Of a stretch of 64,000 nt of DNA, positions 24,293 to 32,938 are shown in pieces (the first letter of the stretch is position 1; every line of letters starts with the position of its first letter). The stretch comes from JAODBJ01 sp963782465 (GTDB lineage: Bacteria > Actinomycetota > Acidimicrobiia > IMCC26256 > PALSA-610), in the NCBI GenBank assembly GCA_963782465.1, contig CAWAJR010000002.1, forward strand, positions 62,001-126,000, given 5' to 3'. Under the pieces are notes generated by a model, which made no database searches, was not told the origin of the DNA, and saw only the letters and a program-made list of their open reading frames with translations. The position numbers and the translations under genes are program-made.

Positions 24293-26302
24293 TTACGGGG
24301 CGAGCATCAGGTCGACGGCGTTGGTGCCGGGCGCAGCGCCGAAGAACTTCGCGGTGCCGAAGGTGAAGACGGCTCCGTTGGTCCCGAGGATGTAGTAGCC
24401 CCGGCCGTTCGGCAACGCCCGGATTCGGGCACCGATCGGTGACGTCGACTCGACGCCGATCGACGGGAGGCTGCCGACGAAGGGCACACCGAAGGCGAAG
24501 ATGCCGCCGTCGCGGGCCACCAGCCAGTAGCCGTCGCCCCGCTCGCCGGCGGTCATCGACGCGACCGGCGACGTGAGGTGCAGGTTGCCGGTCGACCCTC
24601 GGAACTTCGCGTCGCCGAAGGTGAAGACGCCACCGTCGGCGGCGACCATCCAGTACCCGCGGCCGCTGCGGGTCATCGTCATGTCGAGCACGGGAGCGGC
24701 CAGGTGCATGTTGCCGGTCGAGCCGTGGAAGCCGGCGTCACCGAAGGTGAAGATGCCACCGTCGGCGCCGAGGAGCAGGTACCCGTGGCCGCTCGGCGTC
24801 ACGCTCATGCCGACGATCGCGGCGTTGAGGTGGTGGCCGCTCATCGACCCGTAGTAGTGGGCGTCGCCGAAGGCGTAGACGGATCCGTCGGCGCCGGCGA
24901 GCCAGTACCCGCCACCGTCGGCGGTCGGTGCCGACGCCACGATCGGCGAGTGCGGGATGCCCCGGAGGTCGCCGGCGAAGTGGGCCTTGCCGTACGCGTG
25001 CACGGTGCCGTCGGCGGTCACGACCCAGTAGCCGTCGCCTTGGGTGCCGTAGCCCGGCGGCTTCGGTTCGGCCCGGAGCACTGCACTGTGGGGGTCGATG
25101 AGGCCATGGCCGAAGAACGGGTCGACGCCGGGAGCACCGAGGTCACGGGCGCTGCCTTCGAGGTCGCCGGCGATCCCGGCGGCGGTCATCTTCGGGTTGA
25201 TCGACGCGACGAGCGCGGCGGCGGCCGACGCGTACGGCGTCGCCATCGAGGTACCGGTGGCCGTCGCGTAGGCCGTGTTCGACGAGCCCCAGAGCGACAC
25301 GATGTCGACACCGGGCGCCGAGACATCGACGTAGGAACCCGAGTTCGAGAACGACGGGTGCTGGAGGTGCTGGTCGACGGCTGCGACCGCGACCGCTTCG
25401 GGGAACGCCCCCGGGTACATCGGCGCGTTGCCCGTCTCGCCACCGTTGCCGGCGGCGGCGAGGACGATCGCACCCTTGCTGTTGGCGTACTGGATCGCGC
25501 TGCGCGTGCCGTTCGAGGCGGTGGTACCGCCGAGGCTGAGGTTGATCACCCGCGCGCCGTGGTCGGCGGCCCAGATGATGCCCTGCGCGACGTTCGACGA
25601 GTACCCCGACCCGCTCGCGTCGAGCACGCGCACCGGGAGGATCTTCACCGCCGGCGCACCGCCGGCGATCCCGAGCCCGTTGCCGGCCGCCGCGGCGATG
25701 ATCCCCGCAACGTGGGTGCCGTGACCGTTCTGGTCGTTGCAGCCGTCGCCGCCGGGGCTGACGAAGTCGGTCCCGTGCAACACCCGGCCCGCGAGGTCCT
25801 GGTGGGTGCAGCGCACGCCGGTGTCGACGACGGCCACGATCACGCCGGCGCCGCGGGTGACGGGCCAGGTGGCTTCGAACGGCACCTGGTCGAGCGCCCA
25901 TTGCTGCGGGCGGAGCGGGTCGGTGCCACCGAGGGCGTGGACGGCGCTGTCGGCTTCGGCGGTGACGATCGGGGTGGCCGTCGTGGCGCCGGTGGGCGCG
26001 GCGACCGCCGGGCTCTGCGACTGGCTCGCGGCCTGGCCTTGTGCCCCGGTGGGAACCTCGGCGCGGTAGTTGACGACCCGGAGGTGGCCGTGGCCGTCCC
26101 ATTCGGTGGCGAAGGCGCGGACGGTGCGGTGGTGCCGGCTGTGCCCGGCGGGGTTGGTCGGCGCCGCGGCCTCGGCGGGTGGCACGGCCAGCGTGACCGC
26201 GCCGAGGAGCGCGACCGAACCGGTCAGGAGCGGGCCGAACCGGCCCGAGAACCACGCGCGGTGGCCGGACCGGCCGGAAGATCGTGCGCTACCACCCAGC
26301 AT
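24293..26302 (-). CDS. Secreted subtilisin-like (S8) protease with six propeller-type repeats
   Basis: A 669-residue exported protease. A signal peptide (basic N-terminus, then GSVALLGAVTLAVPPAEAAA) precedes a propeptide-like region. The catalytic triad is present: Asp in AVVDTGVRCTHQDL (near 158), His in NGHGTHVAG (near 198) and Ser in GTSMATPYASAA (near 350). From about residue 415 to the end are six repeats of about 42 residues of the type GYWLVAxDGGIFxFGDAxFxGS, likely a six-bladed propeller or adhesive module. ATG 26302 directly precedes the signal peptide. It probably acts outside the cell or on the envelope. Confidence 0.9.
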   Translation of the reverse strand: MLGGSARSSGRSGHRAWFSGRFGPLLTGSVALLGAVTLAVPPAEAAAPTNPAGHSRHHRTVRAFATEWDGHGHLRVVNYRAEVPTGAQGQAASQSQSPAVAAPTGATTATPIVTAEADSAVHALGGTDPLRPQQWALDQVPFEATWPVTRGAGVIVAVVDTGVRCTHQDLAGRVLHGTDFVSPGGDGCNDQNGHGTHVAGIIAAAAGNGLGIAGGAPAVKILPVRVLDASGSGYSSNVAQGIIWAADHGARVINLSLGGTTASNGTRSAIQYANSKGAIVLAAAGNGGETGNAPMYPGAFPEAVAVAAVDQHLQHPSFSNSGSYVDVSAPGVDIVSLWGSSNTAYATATGTSMATPYASAAAALVASINPKMTAAGIAGDLEGSARDLGAPGVDPFFGHGLIDPHSAVLRAEPKPPGYGTQGDGYWVVTADGTVHAYGKAHFAGDLRGIPHSPIVASAPTADGGGYWLAGADGSVYAFGDAHYYGSMSGHHLNAAIVGMSVTPSGHGYLLLGADGGIFTFGDAGFHGSTGNMHLAAPVLDMTMTRSGRGYWMVAADGGVFTFGDAKFRGSTGNLHLTSPVASMTAGERGDGYWLVARDGGIFAFGVPFVGSLPSIGVESTSPIGARIRALPNGRGYYILGTNGAVFTFGTAKFFGAAPGTNAVDLMLAP

Positions 26303-26342
26303 GCCGAAGGCATCGACACGCTCTGTGGTTGACTCAAGATAA

Positions 26343-26365
26343 GAATCTCACTTTATGTGAGATTC
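26343..26365. terminator. AT-rich hairpin after the HDOD gene
   Basis: GAATCTCAC (26343-26351) and GTGAGATTC (26357-26365) form a perfect 9-bp inverted repeat with loop TTTAT. On the minus strand it is followed by TTATCTT, as in an intrinsic terminator for the HDOD gene. It lies 41 bases before the subtilisin start and could also be an operator. Confidence 0.6.
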
Positions 26366-26382
26366 CCACGCTCAGTGTGCGC

Positions 26383-27216
26383 TCAGGTGTAGCGCTGCGT
26401 GACCTCGGTCAGGCGCTCGTCGACCAGGCGGCACAGTTCGTCGACGTCGTCGGGCCGCAGGCCCAGCTCCTCGACGGCTATGGCGTAGGTCTCGAGGTCG
26501 GGATTGTCCTCCAGCCCGGCGCCGACGATCTTGGCGATCACGTCGGAGAGGTGCACGGCGTAGGCGATCAGCTCGCCGCCGAGGACGGGGTTGTGGTGGT
26601 AGCCGATACCCCGCACCAGGGAGCCCGGCAGGCGCCAGGTCTGGCCGATCAGGCCACCGAGTTCCGCATGGTCGACGCCGAGCACGTCGAATTCGGCCTG
26701 GCGGCGGCCGACGCCCTCTTCGGCGGCGAGTTCGAGCGCGTCGAGCACGTCGCGGCTGAGGAAGCGGGCCATCACGAGCTTGCCGACGTCGTGCAGGAGC
26801 GCGGCGGTGGCGGTCTCGGCCGGGGGACGGTTCGGCGCCCGGCGGCTCAGCAGTTCACCGGCCAGCGAGGCGGCGACCGAGTGTTCCCACAGTTCGCCCT
26901 CGCCCAGCCCGTACTCGGGCACCGCCCGGTGCAGCCGGGTCTTCAGCACCGAACCCATGGCGAGGGAAAGGACCGGCCCGGCGCCCAGGCGCACAACGGC
27001 GTCACGAACAGTGGTGATGCGGGTCCGGCTGGCGCTCCAGGACGAGTTCGCGGTGGCGAGGAGGCCGGCGGTCAGCGCCTGGTCGAACCGCACGACATCG
27101 ACCACCTCGTCGATCTCGGGGCTCTCCTTGCACACGAGAGCGGCGAGCCGCGTGGCACTGGCCGGGAGCGGCTCGAGCGCTTCAGCCGCGGTCGTGAGCG
27201 CGTCGAGGTCGATCAC
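26383..27216 (-). CDS. HDOD-domain protein
   Basis: A 277-residue HDOD protein, a non-catalytic relative of HD phosphohydrolases found in bacterial signalling. The core has LPASATRLAALV, a FDQALTAGLLATANS segment, an ALLHDVGKLVMARF stretch that keeps HD, and YHHNPVLGGELIAYAVHLSD. Partners are unknown; a link to c-di-GMP control is possible given the GGDEF-EAL protein 4 kb away. GTG 27216 follows GGAGGA. A single-gene minus-strand unit with an intrinsic terminator. Confidence 0.88.
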   Translation of the reverse strand: MIDLDALTTAAEALEPLPASATRLAALVCKESPEIDEVVDVVRFDQALTAGLLATANSSWSASRTRITTVRDAVVRLGAGPVLSLAMGSVLKTRLHRAVPEYGLGEGELWEHSVAASLAGELLSRRAPNRPPAETATAALLHDVGKLVMARFLSRDVLDALELAAEEGVGRRQAEFDVLGVDHAELGGLIGQTWRLPGSLVRGIGYHHNPVLGGELIAYAVHLSDVIAKIVGAGLEDNPDLETYAIAVEELGLRPDDVDELCRLVDERLTEVTQRYT

Positions 27217-27319
27217 CGCGAGTTCCTCCAGATTTCGGCACTACGACCTTCTCTCGGCCGCTGACGCACCACCTTGAGGATCGTCCGCAGGTGGGACGAC
27301 CACGGGCGGGAGGCAGCCG

Positions 27320-27958
27320 TCAGGAGAGCAGCGACAGGACGAGCAACGCCTGCCCGACGTGGTAGGTGACCATGATCGCCACCGGCGCGAACGGCAACCG
27401 CCGCACGAATCGATCCCACGCGATCATCGAGTCGGAAACGGCGAACAGGACCGCGCCGCACGCGGCGACCGCGTTGCCGCTCGCGATCGCGCTCGCAACC
27501 ATCACCGCGATCACCGCGATGTACACCGCGACGGGTGCGACCAGTTCGCGATGACCACCGCCGCGCACCGCGCCGACGACCCGCCGCGCCACCGGGCCGA
27601 CGACGACCACCACGACGGCGGCGCCGACCACGAACGCGAGGCCGCTCGGTGGATCGAGCCGGAAACCGACGATGTAGGCGACGTGGCCGGCGAGGAATGC
27701 GGCCAGGCCGCCGACGAACTGGTCGCTCGGGAGCATCAACAACACATCGCCGATCAGCGAGCACCCGAGCGCGACCACGAACCACGCCCGGCGCCCGCTG
27801 AGCGCAGGGTCGAGCGCAGCGGCGACCACGATCAGCGCGACCATCGTCGCCGGTTTGGCGACGTATTCGAGCCGGCGGTCGTCACGCCAGCGCGACACCC
27901 AGTCGGCGACCGCGAAGACGGCGGCGGCAAGCAACGCGACCCAGGCGAGCGCGGTCAC
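27320..27958 (-). CDS. Lysoplasmalogenase (YhhN-family membrane protein)
   Basis: A 212-residue integral membrane protein with about eight hydrophobic helices. Family signatures are YVAKPATMVALIVVAAAL, LGCSLIGDVLLMLP and LAGHVAYIVGF near the N-terminus, and LFAVSDSMIAWDRF near the C-terminus. The family hydrolyses the vinyl-ether bond of lysoplasmalogens; in bacteria the substrate may be another ether lipid. GTG 27958 overlaps the pdxH stop (GTGA), so it is translated by coupling. Confidence 0.88.
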   Translation of the reverse strand: MTALAWVALLAAAVFAVADWVSRWRDDRRLEYVAKPATMVALIVVAAALDPALSGRRAWFVVALGCSLIGDVLLMLPSDQFVGGLAAFLAGHVAYIVGFRLDPPSGLAFVVGAAVVVVVVGPVARRVVGAVRGGGHRELVAPVAVYIAVIAVMVASAIASGNAVAACGAVLFAVSDSMIAWDRFVRRLPFAPVAIMVTYHVGQALLVLSLLS

Positions 27959-28585
27959 GGCGCCAGTCGTTCGACGATCCAGCGCGGGTGGTCGGCACCG
28001 GCGATGTCGGCCCGGTAACGCACGCGATCGTGCAGCCGGTTCAGGCGTCCTTGCCACAGTTCGAGCACCGCCGGCACGAGGCGGTAGCCGCCCCAGAACG
28101 GCGGCAGCGGCGGGTCGGTACCGGCGAAGCGCGCTTCGATCTCCGCCACGCGGTGTTCGAGCGCGTCCCGGCCGGCCACCACCCGGCTCTGCGGCGACGC
28201 CCAGGCGCCGATGCGGTGCCCGCGCGGGCGGGTCTCCCAGTACGCGGTCGCCTCGTCGCGCGGCAGCAATGCCACTCGCCCGCTCACCCGCACCTGCCGT
28301 TCGACCTCGCGCCAGTGGAAGACGAGCGTCGCCAGGGGGAGATGCGCGAGGTCGCGAGCCTTGGCGCTTTCCAGGTTCGTGTAGAACGCGAAGCCACGGT
28401 CGTCGATCCCGCGGAGGAGCACCGTGCGGGCGTCCGGATGGCCGGCTGCGGTCACCGTCGCCAGGGTCATCGCTTCCGGTTGACGAACGCCCGCGTCACG
28501 CGCCTGCGTCGAACCAGTGTTGGAACTGGCGGATCGGGTCGGGGTCGACGAGCCCGGCATCGAGGTCGGGCGGCTCACCGGTCAC
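27955..28585 (-). pseudogene. pdxH: Pyridoxamine 5'-phosphate oxidase, one-base frameshift
   Basis: GTG 28585 opens a frame reading PDLDAGLVDPDPIRQFQHWF, typical of the PdxH N-terminus, that stops near 28500. The rest, PEAMTLATVTAAGHPDARTVLL onward through FYTNLESAKARDLA, HWREVERQVRVSG and SRVV to WIVERLAP, continues in another frame. One missing base near 28500 explains this; rejoined it is about 210 residues. PdxH oxidises PNP/PMP to pyridoxal phosphate with FMN. TAACTT lies 8 bases before GTG (leaderless). It is coupled to the lysoplasmalogenase gene downstream. Confidence 0.85.
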
Positions 28586-28593
28586 GGCAGCGC

Positions 28594-28599
28594 AAGTTA
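28594..28599 (-). promoter_or_regulatory. TAACTT -10 element for pdxH
   Basis: On the minus strand TAACTT is 8 bases before the pdxH GTG 28585, consistent with a leaderless transcript. Confidence 0.45.
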
Positions 28600-28623
28600 C
28601 GAGGTCCGCGCGAGACTTGCGGG

Positions 28624-29139
28624 ATGGGCTTCCATCACGTTGCCATCGCGACCCGCGACCTCGACGCGACGCACCGCTTCTACACCGAAGGAACCGGCTT
28701 CGAACTCGTGAAGGTCGTCGCCGCGCCGACTCCCGAAGCGGGATGGGCGCGCCATCTCTTCTACGACACCGGCGGGAACGGGATGCTCGCGATCTGGGAC
28801 ATCCACGATCGCACCCTCGAAGCGCACGGCACCGCGATCTCGACCGGGTTGGGGCTTCCCATCTGGGCCAACCACATCGCGTTCCACGCCGACGATCTCG
28901 CCGAGATCGGCGCCCGCAAGGAACGCTGGCTCGGGAACGGCATCGACGTCGCCGAGATCGACCACGGTTGGTGCACGTCGATCTACGCCACGGACCCGAA
29001 CGACATCATGGTCGAGTTCTGCACGACCACCGCCGCGTTCACCGACGCCGACCGCGCCGAGGCCATCGCCCTGCTGCACGCGCCGGAACCAGCGCTCGAG
29101 ACCCCGCCCGAACCGCAGTTCTTCAGAGCAAACCGCTGA
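28624..29139 (+). CDS. VOC-family protein
   Basis: A 171-residue vicinal-oxygen-chelate protein: MGFHHVAIATRDLDATHRFY at the N-terminus, NHIAFHADDLAEI in the middle and YATDPNDIMVEFC late. His (HHVA), His (NHIAFH) and Glu (MVEFC) can form the metal site. The reaction is unknown. It overlaps the convergent CaiB gene by 17 bases at the 3' end, leaving no room for a dedicated terminator. Confidence 0.88.
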   Translation: MGFHHVAIATRDLDATHRFYTEGTGFELVKVVAAPTPEAGWARHLFYDTGGNGMLAIWDIHDRTLEAHGTAISTGLGLPIWANHIAFHADDLAEIGARKERWLGNGIDVAEIDHGWCTSIYATDPNDIMVEFCTTTAAFTDADRAEAIALLHAPEPALETPPEPQFFRANR

Positions 29140-30301
29140 TCTCGGCGGCGGTGAGGCCCGCCTCGCGCAGCACCGCCTCGCTGTGCGCGCCGAGTTCGGG
29201 CCCGACGCTGCGGACGCCGCCGGGCGTGCGCGACAACTTCGGCACCACGCCGGCCATCGGTACCGGCCGTTCGAACCCCGCCGCCATGCGCATGATCATG
29301 TCGCGCGCCGCGATGTGTGGATCGGCGGCCAGGTCGGGCGCCGCGTTGATCAAGCCGACGGGAACGGCGTGCGCGCGCAACCGTTCGACCAAGGGCTCGG
29401 CGTCGAGGGTGCGCGTCCAGCGCGCCACTTCGTCGTCGAGAACCTGCTGGTGCTCGCCACGGGCGCGGTGGTTCGCGTAGCGCGGATCGGTCGCGAGGTC
29501 GGGTCGCTCCATCGCGGCGGTCAGGCGGGTGAACACTGCGTCGGCGTTCGCCGCGATCACCACGTCGCGACCGTCGCGGGTCGGGTACGAGTTCGAAGGG
29601 GCGACACCGGGCAGGAACCCGCCGGAACGGCCGCGTACGACCCCGCCGAGTTCGAAGTCGGCCACCGTCGATTCCATGAGCGCGAACACGGCTTCGTAGA
29701 TCGCGACGTCGACCTCCTGCCCGAGCCCCGAACGCTGCCGTTCGTGGAGCGCACTGAGCGTGCCGATCACCGCGAACAGCGCCGCCAGCGAATCGCCGAG
29801 CGACACACCCGCACGCACGGGCGGGCCGCCCGCCGCGCCCGTGGTGTGGCGGATGCCGCCCACCGCCTCGGCGATGCTGCCGAACCCCGGTTCCGCGGCC
29901 CGGGCCCCGTCTGGCCGAAGCCCGACACGTGGACCAGGACGAGGCGAGGGTTGCGCGCAGCCAGCGCGTCGAACCCCAGGCCCCATTGCGCGAGCTGGCC
30001 GGGCCGGAAGTTCTCCAACACGACATCGCACGACGCGGCGATTCGCGCGACCGGCGTCGCGTGCGCGCGTGTCGCGAAGGTCGAGCACGACCGACCGTTT
30101 GTTGCGGCCGATCGCCGGCCACCACAGGCTCCGACCGTCGATACAGACCCCCCACTGGCGCATCGGGTCTCCCCCGCCGGGTGGTTCGACCTTGATGACG
30201 TCGGCACCGAGATCGCCGAGCAGCTGCCCGGCGAACGGCCCGGCGATGAAACTGCCGAGTTCGAGGACACGGGTGCCGTCGAGCGGCGCAGGTTCGACCA
30301 T
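29123..30301 (-). pseudogene. CaiB/BaiF-family CoA-transferase with two compensating frameshifts
   Basis: A class III CoA-transferase. The N-terminus RVLELGSFIAGPFAGQLLGDLGADVIKVE and the long C-terminal part share one frame. Residues of about 80-130 (VARIAASCDVVLENFRPGQL, then NPRLVLVHVSGFGQTGPG) are only correct in a second frame. One extra base near 30064 and a compensating loss near 29905 explain it; rejoined it is about 392 residues. It would move CoA between acids and acyl-CoAs, perhaps with the divergent acyl-CoA dehydrogenase. GC-rich runs (CCCGGGCC) at the breaks suggest consensus errors. Confidence 0.82.
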
Positions 30302-30418
30302 CGGCGGCGACGTTACGGCGCGCGGCACGCGAGTCGTCGCAACGACTCGGCCCGCCAACCGGCCCCGGCCGCCCGCCCGGGAGCGCCCACTACTGTGCGC
30401 CGGAGCCGAGGAGGGACC

Positions 30419-31657
30419 ATGGATTTCGCACCGAGCGCCCGTTCCGCCGAACTGAAGGCGAAGCTCGTCGCGTTCGACACCGACATCGTTCGCCCGGCCG
30501 AACCGGTGTACCGCAAGCAGCGCATCGACTCGGGCGACATCCGTTTCCCGCCGCCGGTCATGGAAGATCTGAAGGTCGAAGCGCGGGCGCGGGGTTTGTG
30601 GAACCTCTTCCTGCCCGACGATGAGTACGGGCCCGGCCTCTCGAACAGCGACTACGCGCCGTTGTGCGAGGTGATGGGTTCGTCACCGCTCCTCGGCGAG
30701 GCGACGAACTGTTCGGCGCCCGACACCGGCAACATGGAGATCCTCGCTCAGTTCGGCACCGATGAGCAGAAGGAGCAGTGGTTGCACCCGCTGCTCGACG
30801 GCAAGATCCGTTCCTGCTTCGCGATGACGGAGCCGTGGGTCGCGTCGTCCGACGCGTCGAACATCTCGAGCCGGATCGAACGCGACGGCGACGACTACGT
30901 GATCAACGGGCACAAGTGGTTCACGAGTGGCGGGCTCGACCCACGCTGCAAGCTCGCGGTGTTCATGGGCGTGACCGATCCGACCGCCGACCCTTACCAC
31001 CGCCAGTCGATGATCCTGGTGCCGATGGACGCGCCGGGCGTGCAGGTGCGCAGGGGCCTCACCGTGTTCTCTCACGACGAAGGCCCGGGCCACGCGGAGA
31101 CGTTCTGGGAAAACGTTCGCGTCCCGGCGTCGAGCCTGCTCGGCGAGGAGGGCAGCGGTTTCGCGATCGCGCAGGCCCGGCTCGGTCCCGGCCGCATCCA
31201 TCACTGCATGCGGGCGATCGGTCTGGCCGAGAAGGCGCTCGAGTACATGTGCATCCGCGCGCAGCAACGGGTCGCGTTCGGGCGCAATCTCGCCGATCAG
31301 GGCGTGATCCGTGAACGCATCGCCGAATCGCGGATGCAGATCGAACAGGCGCGGCTCCTCACGCTGAAGGCCGCGTGGATGATGGACACGGTCGGCAAGA
31401 AGGCCGCGCAGGTGGAGATCGCCGCGATCAAGGTCGTTGCCGCGCGCGTCGCGACCGACGTGATCGACCGTGCGATCCAGGTATTCGGCGGAGCGGGCGT
31501 CACCGACGACTTCCCACTCGCCGCGATGTACGCCCACGCGCGCACGCTGCATCTCGTCGACGGTCCCGACGAAGTGCACATGCGAGTGATCGCCCGCAAG
31601 GAACTCGGCCGGTACGAACAGTTCCGCGCCGAAGCCCCGAGTCCCGGCCGCCCATGA
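30419..31657 (+). CDS. Acyl-CoA dehydrogenase
   Basis: A 412-residue flavin (FAD) acyl-CoA dehydrogenase. Domains run from an N-terminal helical part (DIVRPAEPVYRKQRID) through the beta domain with CFAMTEPWVASSDASNI and the C-terminal helical part with ARLGPGRIHHCMRAIG, then IQVFGGAGVTDDFPLA. The last motif lacks an obvious Glu/Gly pair seen in short-chain enzymes, and the family branch fits the longer ACAD10/11-like proteins. ATG 30419 follows GAGGAGG. TACTGT at 30391-30396 is a likely -10. It may work with CaiB and the F420 oxidoreductase. Confidence 0.92.
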   Translation: MDFAPSARSAELKAKLVAFDTDIVRPAEPVYRKQRIDSGDIRFPPPVMEDLKVEARARGLWNLFLPDDEYGPGLSNSDYAPLCEVMGSSPLLGEATNCSAPDTGNMEILAQFGTDEQKEQWLHPLLDGKIRSCFAMTEPWVASSDASNISSRIERDGDDYVINGHKWFTSGGLDPRCKLAVFMGVTDPTADPYHRQSMILVPMDAPGVQVRRGLTVFSHDEGPGHAETFWENVRVPASSLLGEEGSGFAIAQARLGPGRIHHCMRAIGLAEKALEYMCIRAQQRVAFGRNLADQGVIRERIAESRMQIEQARLLTLKAAWMMDTVGKKAAQVEIAAIKVVAARVATDVIDRAIQVFGGAGVTDDFPLAAMYAHARTLHLVDGPDEVHMRVIARKELGRYEQFRAEAPSPGRP

Positions 31658-31700
31658 CCACCACCCCACTCCGGGGGTTCGAGCCTTCGGCGGGGCCGGC

Positions 31701-32591
31701 ATGAAGGTGCGGGTCGGGTACGGGCTGGGGAACCTGCGGTCGTTGGAGCCCGGCCAGTTGGGCGCGCTGGCCGACGGGCTCGAACAGCACGGTTTCGACT
31801 CGTTGTGGTTGTCGGAGCGGGTGAGCGGTCCCGCGCCCGATCCGCTCGTCGCGCTGGCGTACGCCGCCGGCCGTACCGAGCGCATCAAGTTCGGGACGAG
31901 CGTGCAGGTGCTCCCGGGCCGTAACCCGGCGTTGCTCGCGAAGCAATGGGCAACGCTCGACGTGCTCTCGGGCGGCCGCGCCCTGCCCGCGTTCGGTCTC
32001 GGCGTCGCGCACCCGGTCGAGCAACAGGCGTTCGGCGTGGAACGCGCCGAACGGGCGCCGTGGTTCGAAGAGGCGTTGCCGTTGATCCGGCGGCTGTGGT
32101 CGGAAGAGGCCGTCGACCATGACGGCGCGCGCTTCCACTACCGGCAGGTAAGCGTGCTGCCCAAGCCGACGAAGCCGCTCGACGTCTGGTTGGGCGGGAG
32201 GGCACCCGTCGAGTTACGGCGGATCGGCCGGCTGGCCGACGGCTGGCTCGCGTCGTTCTCGACACCACAGCAGTGCGCCGACGGTCGCGCCGCGATCGAC
32301 GACGCGGCCGCCACGGCCGGCCGAACCATCGACCCCGAACACTTCGGCGCGATGGTCTTCTATTCGCACGACGAACTCCCCGAGCCTTTCCTGCGGATCT
32401 TGGAGTCGCGCAATCCCGGTGTCGACGCGACGGAACTCGTCCCCCGCGGCTGGCCGGCAATCCGCGAGGCCTGCGAACGCTACGTCGGGGTGGGGTTCTC
32501 GAAACTGGTGCTCGTGCCGCTGACCGAGCCGAAGAACTGGGACGACGAACTCGCCGCCGGAGCGGAAGAAGTGCTCCCGATCCAAACGTGA
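31701..32591 (+). CDS. F420-dependent LLM-class oxidoreductase (TIGR03854-like)
   Basis: A 296-residue luciferase-like monooxygenase-family TIM-barrel. MKVRVGYGLGNLRSLEPGQL, GFDSLWLSERVSGPAPDPLVALAYAAG and the flavin-binding region FGTSVQVLPGRNPALLAKQWATLDVLSGGR are characteristic, and the sequence fits the actinobacterial F420-dependent TIGR03854 group. F420 genes cofD/cofE lie 29 kb away in the same window, so the cofactor is available. The substrate is unknown. ATG 31701 lies 43 bases after the acyl-CoA dehydrogenase stop, probably the same operon. Confidence 0.9.
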   Translation: MKVRVGYGLGNLRSLEPGQLGALADGLEQHGFDSLWLSERVSGPAPDPLVALAYAAGRTERIKFGTSVQVLPGRNPALLAKQWATLDVLSGGRALPAFGLGVAHPVEQQAFGVERAERAPWFEEALPLIRRLWSEEAVDHDGARFHYRQVSVLPKPTKPLDVWLGGRAPVELRRIGRLADGWLASFSTPQQCADGRAAIDDAAATAGRTIDPEHFGAMVFYSHDELPEPFLRILESRNPGVDATELVPRGWPAIREACERYVGVGFSKLVLVPLTEPKNWDDELAAGAEEVLPIQT

Positions 32592-32598
32592 ACGGCGG

Positions 32599-32835
32599 CT
32601 ACGTCACGACGAGCACGACGCGCACCGCCACGACCAGCGCGAGGACCAGCGCGCTCACGCTGTAGATGGTCCAGAAGGTGTGGGCGAGCGAACGGGGCGG
32701 GCGCCGCCCGCCCGACCGTTCCTCCTTGAACCGATCGACCCAGAAATCGTCCTCGGCCGTGGCCGAGGTCGCTTCCAACCAGTTGCCGATCTCGTCGCGC
32801 TCTCGGACGTCGATCGCTTCGAACCACTCACCCAT
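32599..32835 (-). CDS. Small single-pass membrane protein
   Basis: A 78-residue protein with an acidic soluble N-terminus (MGEWFEAIDVRERDEIGNWLEA), a basic linker (GGRRPPRSLAH) and one C-terminal transmembrane helix (TIYSVSALVLALVVAVRVVLVV). The positive-inside rule suggests a cytoplasmic N-terminus. It lies 7 bases from the convergent LLM stop. I do not recognise the family. Confidence 0.6.
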   Translation of the reverse strand: MGEWFEAIDVRERDEIGNWLEATSATAEDDFWVDRFKEERSGGRRPPRSLAHTFWTIYSVSALVLALVVAVRVVLVVT

Positions 32836-32938
32836 GGTTCGAAGGTCGCCTGAAACTGGAGCGACCTCAAGCGACTGTGCCCCATCTCACGCTCGCGTAG
32901 GCCATTGGGCCCAGGCCCACCGGGGGATCAGGAGCGGA

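Noticed and set aside
24578..26332. A 584-codon open frame antisense to the subtilisin
   Set aside because: Composition is Val/Gly/Arg-rich with no domain, and the opposite strand holds a convincing catalytic triad and repeats.
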